A stretch of 64,000 nucleotides of DNA from Marinilabiliales bacterium (GTDB lineage Bacteria > Bacteroidota > Bacteroidia > Bacteroidales > SZUA-534). This document shows positions 61,523-64,000 of the stretch, piece after piece. Location: contig DOTG01000041.1 of assembly GCA_003512955.1 (NCBI GenBank), positions 186,001 to 250,000 of the forward strand. Direction: 5' to 3'. The number at the start of each line of letters is the position of its first letter. The first letter of the stretch is position 1. The position numbers were made by a program, and so were the translations under genes. The notes below the pieces were generated by a model. It worked only from the letters and a program-made list of their open reading frames with translations. It was not told the origin of the DNA and did no database searches.

Positions 61523-62656
61523 TTAGAACCATTTGGATAAAAACATTTTTTCGAAAAGTATTTTGCCTAAATGCCAATGAAATCCTGGCATAAACATTTT
61601 TATTGCAGGCATTGGCTCGGCATAGAAATTACCCTTTGCAAACCCGGCTTTTCCATCACCTAATTCAATAAAGCACATGCCATCACCTGTAAATTGTTTC
61701 AATGATCCTTTACCTGTTATTTCCACTGCAATATTATTGGCAACAGTTTGCGCCTGGTAGTGGGCAAATACTCCTGCTTTGGGCAAGGGTTTACCCTGTA
61801 CCAGAGGAATATTTGTAATATCGCCAATGGCAAAAACTCTGGGATATTTTGTTGTCAATGTTTTACTATCGGTTACTTTTACCCAACCGCTTTCGTCCAC
61901 GAGATCAGTATCTTTTATTACTTTCGGACATTGGTGTTTTGGGATATAAGCAAGCAAATCGAAATTTGCTGAAACATCATTTTTAAACGAAATAGTATTT
62001 CCAGAAACCTGTGTTACCTGATATTCGGGGAAATACTTTATTCCCTTACTTTCGACCAGTCCACGCACCATACCGGAAAGTCTCTTACCGGCAACACCCA
62101 TCGGGCCTACTTCGGGGGAATAGATTTCGATATTGGGTTCTATACCTTTTTTATGAAGTAATGAGTTTATCAATAAAGCAGCTTCATAAGGTGCGGCGGG
62201 GCATTTAAAGGGTAAGGAAGTAACCATTACAACAATCTTTCCTTCTTTGAATTGGGATAGGGCTTTGTATATCCCATCAGCGCCTTCGGGAGTGTATAAA
62301 TTATATCCTTTGGAATTTATATCAAAACTATCTGATATTTCAGCACCTAACGCAACTACGATATAATCGCCCGTGAGGGTGCTACCATTTACTGTGACCT
62401 GTTTATTCTGTGGGTCAACTTTTTCAATGTTTCCATGAACGAATTCGATACCTTTTTTCTTTAGATTGTCCAGTTGTTTTGAAATCGACTTTTCATTCCT
62501 TGTACCATTGGCAATCCATAAGAGTGATGACGCAAAGGTGTGTTTCTGCTCTTTGTCAACCACTATGATCTTATGTTCTTTCCCTATTTTTTTGCGTAGG
62601 GTATTGGCCGTAATTACCCCTCCAACACCGCCTCCTAATATGATGATTGTTTTCAT
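61523..62656 (-). CDS. SQR/FCSD-like FAD-dependent oxidoreductase
   Basis: 377 residues from ATG at 62656 (an upstream frame to 62692 overlaps the regulator gene and is rejected). FAD-binding GxGxxG (IIILGGGVGGVITANTL), IVVDKEQKHTFASSL, and second Rossmann and C-terminal regions with VFAIGDITNIPL. Resembles sulfide:quinone oxidoreductase and related sulfide dehydrogenases; whether redox Cys pairs are present at the family positions is not clear (Cys in KCPA and QCPKV can be seen). Membrane-associated sulfide oxidation to polysulfide is the likely role. Confidence 0.85.
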   Translation of the reverse strand: MKTIIILGGGVGGVITANTLRKKIGKEHKIIVVDKEQKHTFASSLLWIANGTRNEKSISKQLDNLKKKGIEFVHGNIEKVDPQNKQVTVNGSTLTGDYIVVALGAEISDSFDINSKGYNLYTPEGADGIYKALSQFKEGKIVVMVTSLPFKCPAAPYEAALLINSLLHKKGIEPNIEIYSPEVGPMGVAGKRLSGMVRGLVESKGIKYFPEYQVTQVSGNTISFKNDVSANFDLLAYIPKHQCPKVIKDTDLVDESGWVKVTDSKTLTTKYPRVFAIGDITNIPLVQGKPLPKAGVFAHYQAQTVANNIAVEITGKGSLKQFTGDGMCFIELGDGKAGFAKGNFYAEPMPAIKMFMPGFHWHLGKILFEKMFLSKWF

Positions 62657-62661
62657 GTTGT

Positions 62662-63318
62662 TCAATTCGTTTCTAATTGTTTCATTTTCCATTCAGGATA
62701 GCCTTCGTCAAGTCTTCGAACATTAAAACCTTGTTCACTCAGTAATTTAACGGCTTCATCGGCAAGTACACAAAATGGCCCACGACAATAAGCAATGATT
62801 TCTTTATCCTTTGAGATGCTTTTTAACTGTTCCATCAGTTCATTCATTGGAACAGATACTGCACCAGTGATATGCCCGAACTCAAATTCAACAGAAGGTC
62901 GTACATCCAAAAGCAAAATATTTTTATTTTCAATCATGTTTTCCAATTCCTCAATACTCACTGCATTCAACGATTTGTTGTCCTCACGCTGCCGGTTCAT
63001 TATTTTTTCAAGCTCAGCAATTTCACTTACTGCATACTTTATAATGTGTTGATAAACTGAAAGAAAATCGTCGTTAATCAAGGAATAGTAAACATAATGA
63101 CCTTCTTTGCGGGACTTCACAATATTGTTACTTTTCATTACCTGTAGATGCTGCGAAGCATTTGCAAAGGAGAGGTTCGTAGTTTGCACAATGCCTTCAA
63201 CGCTTTTTTCACCTTGCGAAAGCATCTCTATAATTTCTAAACGGTATGGGTTTGCCAGGGCTTTGAGTAGTTTTGAAAGCCCATCGTACATAGCATCCTT
63301 GAATTCTCTGCCTTTCAT
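62662..63318 (-). CDS. ArsR-family repressor fused to a rhodanese domain
   Basis: 218 residues. N-terminal winged helix (about 12-90; LLKALANPYRLEIIEMLSQ and SFANASQHLQVMKSNNIV) joined to a rhodanese domain (about 105-218) with active-site loop YCRGPFC (Cys) and DEGYPEWK. The rhodanese Cys can become persulfidated, so this fusion is a natural sensor of sulfane sulfur. First gene of the operon (followed by flavoprotein, desulfurase, DsrE). Palindromes lie over its promoter. Confidence 0.9.
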   Translation of the reverse strand: MKGREFKDAMYDGLSKLLKALANPYRLEIIEMLSQGEKSVEGIVQTTNLSFANASQHLQVMKSNNIVKSRKEGHYVYYSLINDDFLSVYQHIIKYAVSEIAELEKIMNRQREDNKSLNAVSIEELENMIENKNILLLDVRPSVEFEFGHITGAVSVPMNELMEQLKSISKDKEIIAYCRGPFCVLADEAVKLLSEQGFNVRRLDEGYPEWKMKQLETN

Positions 63319-63382
63319 ATTCTAATAAATTTAGAATACAAATATAAACTATATTCAATTATTCAATAGATTTATTGAATAA
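63319..63382 (-). promoter_or_regulatory. Promoter and palindromic operators of the ArsR-rhodanese operon
   Basis: Minus-strand -7 TATATTTG (plus 63339-63346) lies 20 bases before the start. Two inverted repeats: ATTCTAA-TAAAT-TTAGAAT (63319-63337, perfect 7-bp arms) and TTATTCAATA-GATT-TATTGAATAA (63359-63382, perfect 10-bp arms). These sit over the -7 to -33 region and downstream of it and are likely repressor sites. Confidence 0.7.
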
Positions 63383-63416
63383 TTTATTTTAATCACAGCA
63401 TTTATATCTAAAAATC

Positions 63417-64000
63417 TTACATCCAGCGCCAAACCAAAATCATTACCAGAAAAAGACTGCCATAAATAATGGGTATCAAATATAAAGCCCGATTGGATAA
63501 TGCCTGGCTATTTTTAGAATTGATAGTCTTCACAACCCTGATACTTATCCATACCCCAGCTATCATAAAAAGGGTCAATAAGCCGGACACCATAATATTT
63601 ATCCATAGAGGGTTGTTGTGTAAAACAATTTTTCCGTCCATTATTTGCTGAGCCGTTGATACTCCTGATACATCATTAAATAAGTATTCGAAATAAGGCA
63701 ATCTCGATGTGGTTTTAAGAATTGATTTATCAACATGTGCGGCAGCAATGATGGGTATAAAAGCAATGCCATACGTCAGAAAGTATTTTTTGAGTGTTAT
63801 GGTAGCTCCGGCAATTTTTGAGATTGCAAAAGGGATAACCCACAGTAATAACGGTAAGAAACCAAAAATAAAAGTGGCATATACAAAACCACCGATGAAT
63901 GAATTTTCGATATTCAGAATTGATTTTATGTGGTTGGGAATGTAGGTAAGAAAATTATTTGTAACATCCCATTCTGACCATATTTCAGAGATAACAAAAC
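63417..64000 (-). CDS. Multi-pass membrane protein, partial (N-terminus outside the window)
   Basis: The reading frame is open to the window edge, about 194 codons; the 5' end is missing. At least four membrane helices are visible (VYATFIFGFLPLLLWVIPFA, YGIAFIPIIAAAH, WINIMVSGLLTLFMIAGVW, LIPIIYGSLFLVMILVW). A His in an AAAHVDKS helix and general layout suggest a NosR/NapH-like or cytochrome b-type electron-transfer subunit, but the diagnostic Fe-S part would lie outside the window. It lies upstream of the ArsR-rhodanese gene on the same strand with a 98-base gap that holds the operators. Confidence 0.6.
   Translation of the reverse strand, partial: FVISEIWSEWDVTNNFLTYIPNHIKSILNIENSFIGGFVYATFIFGFLPLLLWVIPFAISKIAGATITLKKYFLTYGIAFIPIIAAAHVDKSILKTTSRLPYFEYLFNDVSGVSTAQQIMDGKIVLHNNPLWINIMVSGLLTLFMIAGVWISIRVVKTINSKNSQALSNRALYLIPIIYGSLFLVMILVWRWM

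Noticed and set aside
62657..62692. Upstream start for the flavoprotein
   Set aside because: It would overlap the regulator gene by 31 bases, and the FAD motif begins right after the ATG at 62656.
63709..63945. Plus-strand frame at the right edge
   Set aside because: It is opposite the open minus-strand membrane protein frame, which continues through the window edge with clear helices.

Overview
The window is a chromosomal segment of a Bacteroidota bacterium, most likely class Bacteroidia and an anaerobic or facultative member such as the Marinilabiliales/Prolixibacteraceae (inference from gene content, not placed by phylogeny). Pointers are the Bat operon, a type IX secretion (T9SS) C-terminal sorting domain, the BlaI/M56-TonB pair, DUF6452/DUF6048, several LytS/LytTR pairs, GH97 and GH31 enzymes, a GxxExxY protein, and repeated -7 elements of the form TAnnTTTG upstream of genes.

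Layout. 1-3.3 kb: end of the Bat (aerotolerance) operon, batC (partial)-batD-batE. 3.5-9 kb: a small unknown gene, a very large Asp-box beta-propeller protein, and a secreted TIM-barrel-like protein with a T9SS tail. 9-15.5 kb: a BlaI repressor with an M56/TonB sensor protease behind a promoter covered by overlapping palindromes, a TPR protein, a 3-hydroxyacyl-CoA dehydrogenase with acetate kinase, and a lipoprotein. 15.9-19.5 kb: leuC-leuD and a LeuA-like synthase. 19.5-25.6 kb: a MITE-like inverted repeat, a ChaN-type lipoprotein, a three-gene [FeFe]-hydrogenase/PAS/SpoIIE-phosphatase operon that looks sensory, and the DUF6452-DUF6048 pair. 25.9-31 kb: convergent GH97 and GH31 alpha-glycosidases separated by an unusual structured spacer. 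31-39 kb: housekeeping genes (folD, ffh, tRNA-Tyr, tRNA-Thr, purC, phoH, SAM hydrolase, mazG) with a GxxExxY gene between direct repeats. 39-42.7 kb: an orphan TPR histidine kinase, a PixA-like protein, REP-like hairpins and a complete IS1595-family element with an 8-bp target duplication. 42.7-50 kb: a LytS/LytTR pair beside a run of uncharacterised envelope proteins. 50-56.8 kb: a second LytS/LytTR pair followed by DUF2147, TolC, adaptor, permease and ATPase genes, a tripartite MacB-like exporter. 57-64 kb: a fragment of a RecA-like ATPase, a His/Cys-rich small protein with a TonB-dependent receptor, and a sulfur-handling operon (membrane protein, ArsR-rhodanese regulator, SQR-like flavoprotein, cysteine desulfurase, DsrE protein).

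The parts most likely to reward a second look are the hydrogenase-phosphatase operon (sensory H-cluster with an altered proton-relay motif), the ArsR-rhodanese sulfur operon, the structured 28.16-28.30 kb spacer, and the small repeat families (heptamers, 5-3-5 hairpins, the MITE and the GxxExxY flanking repeats).
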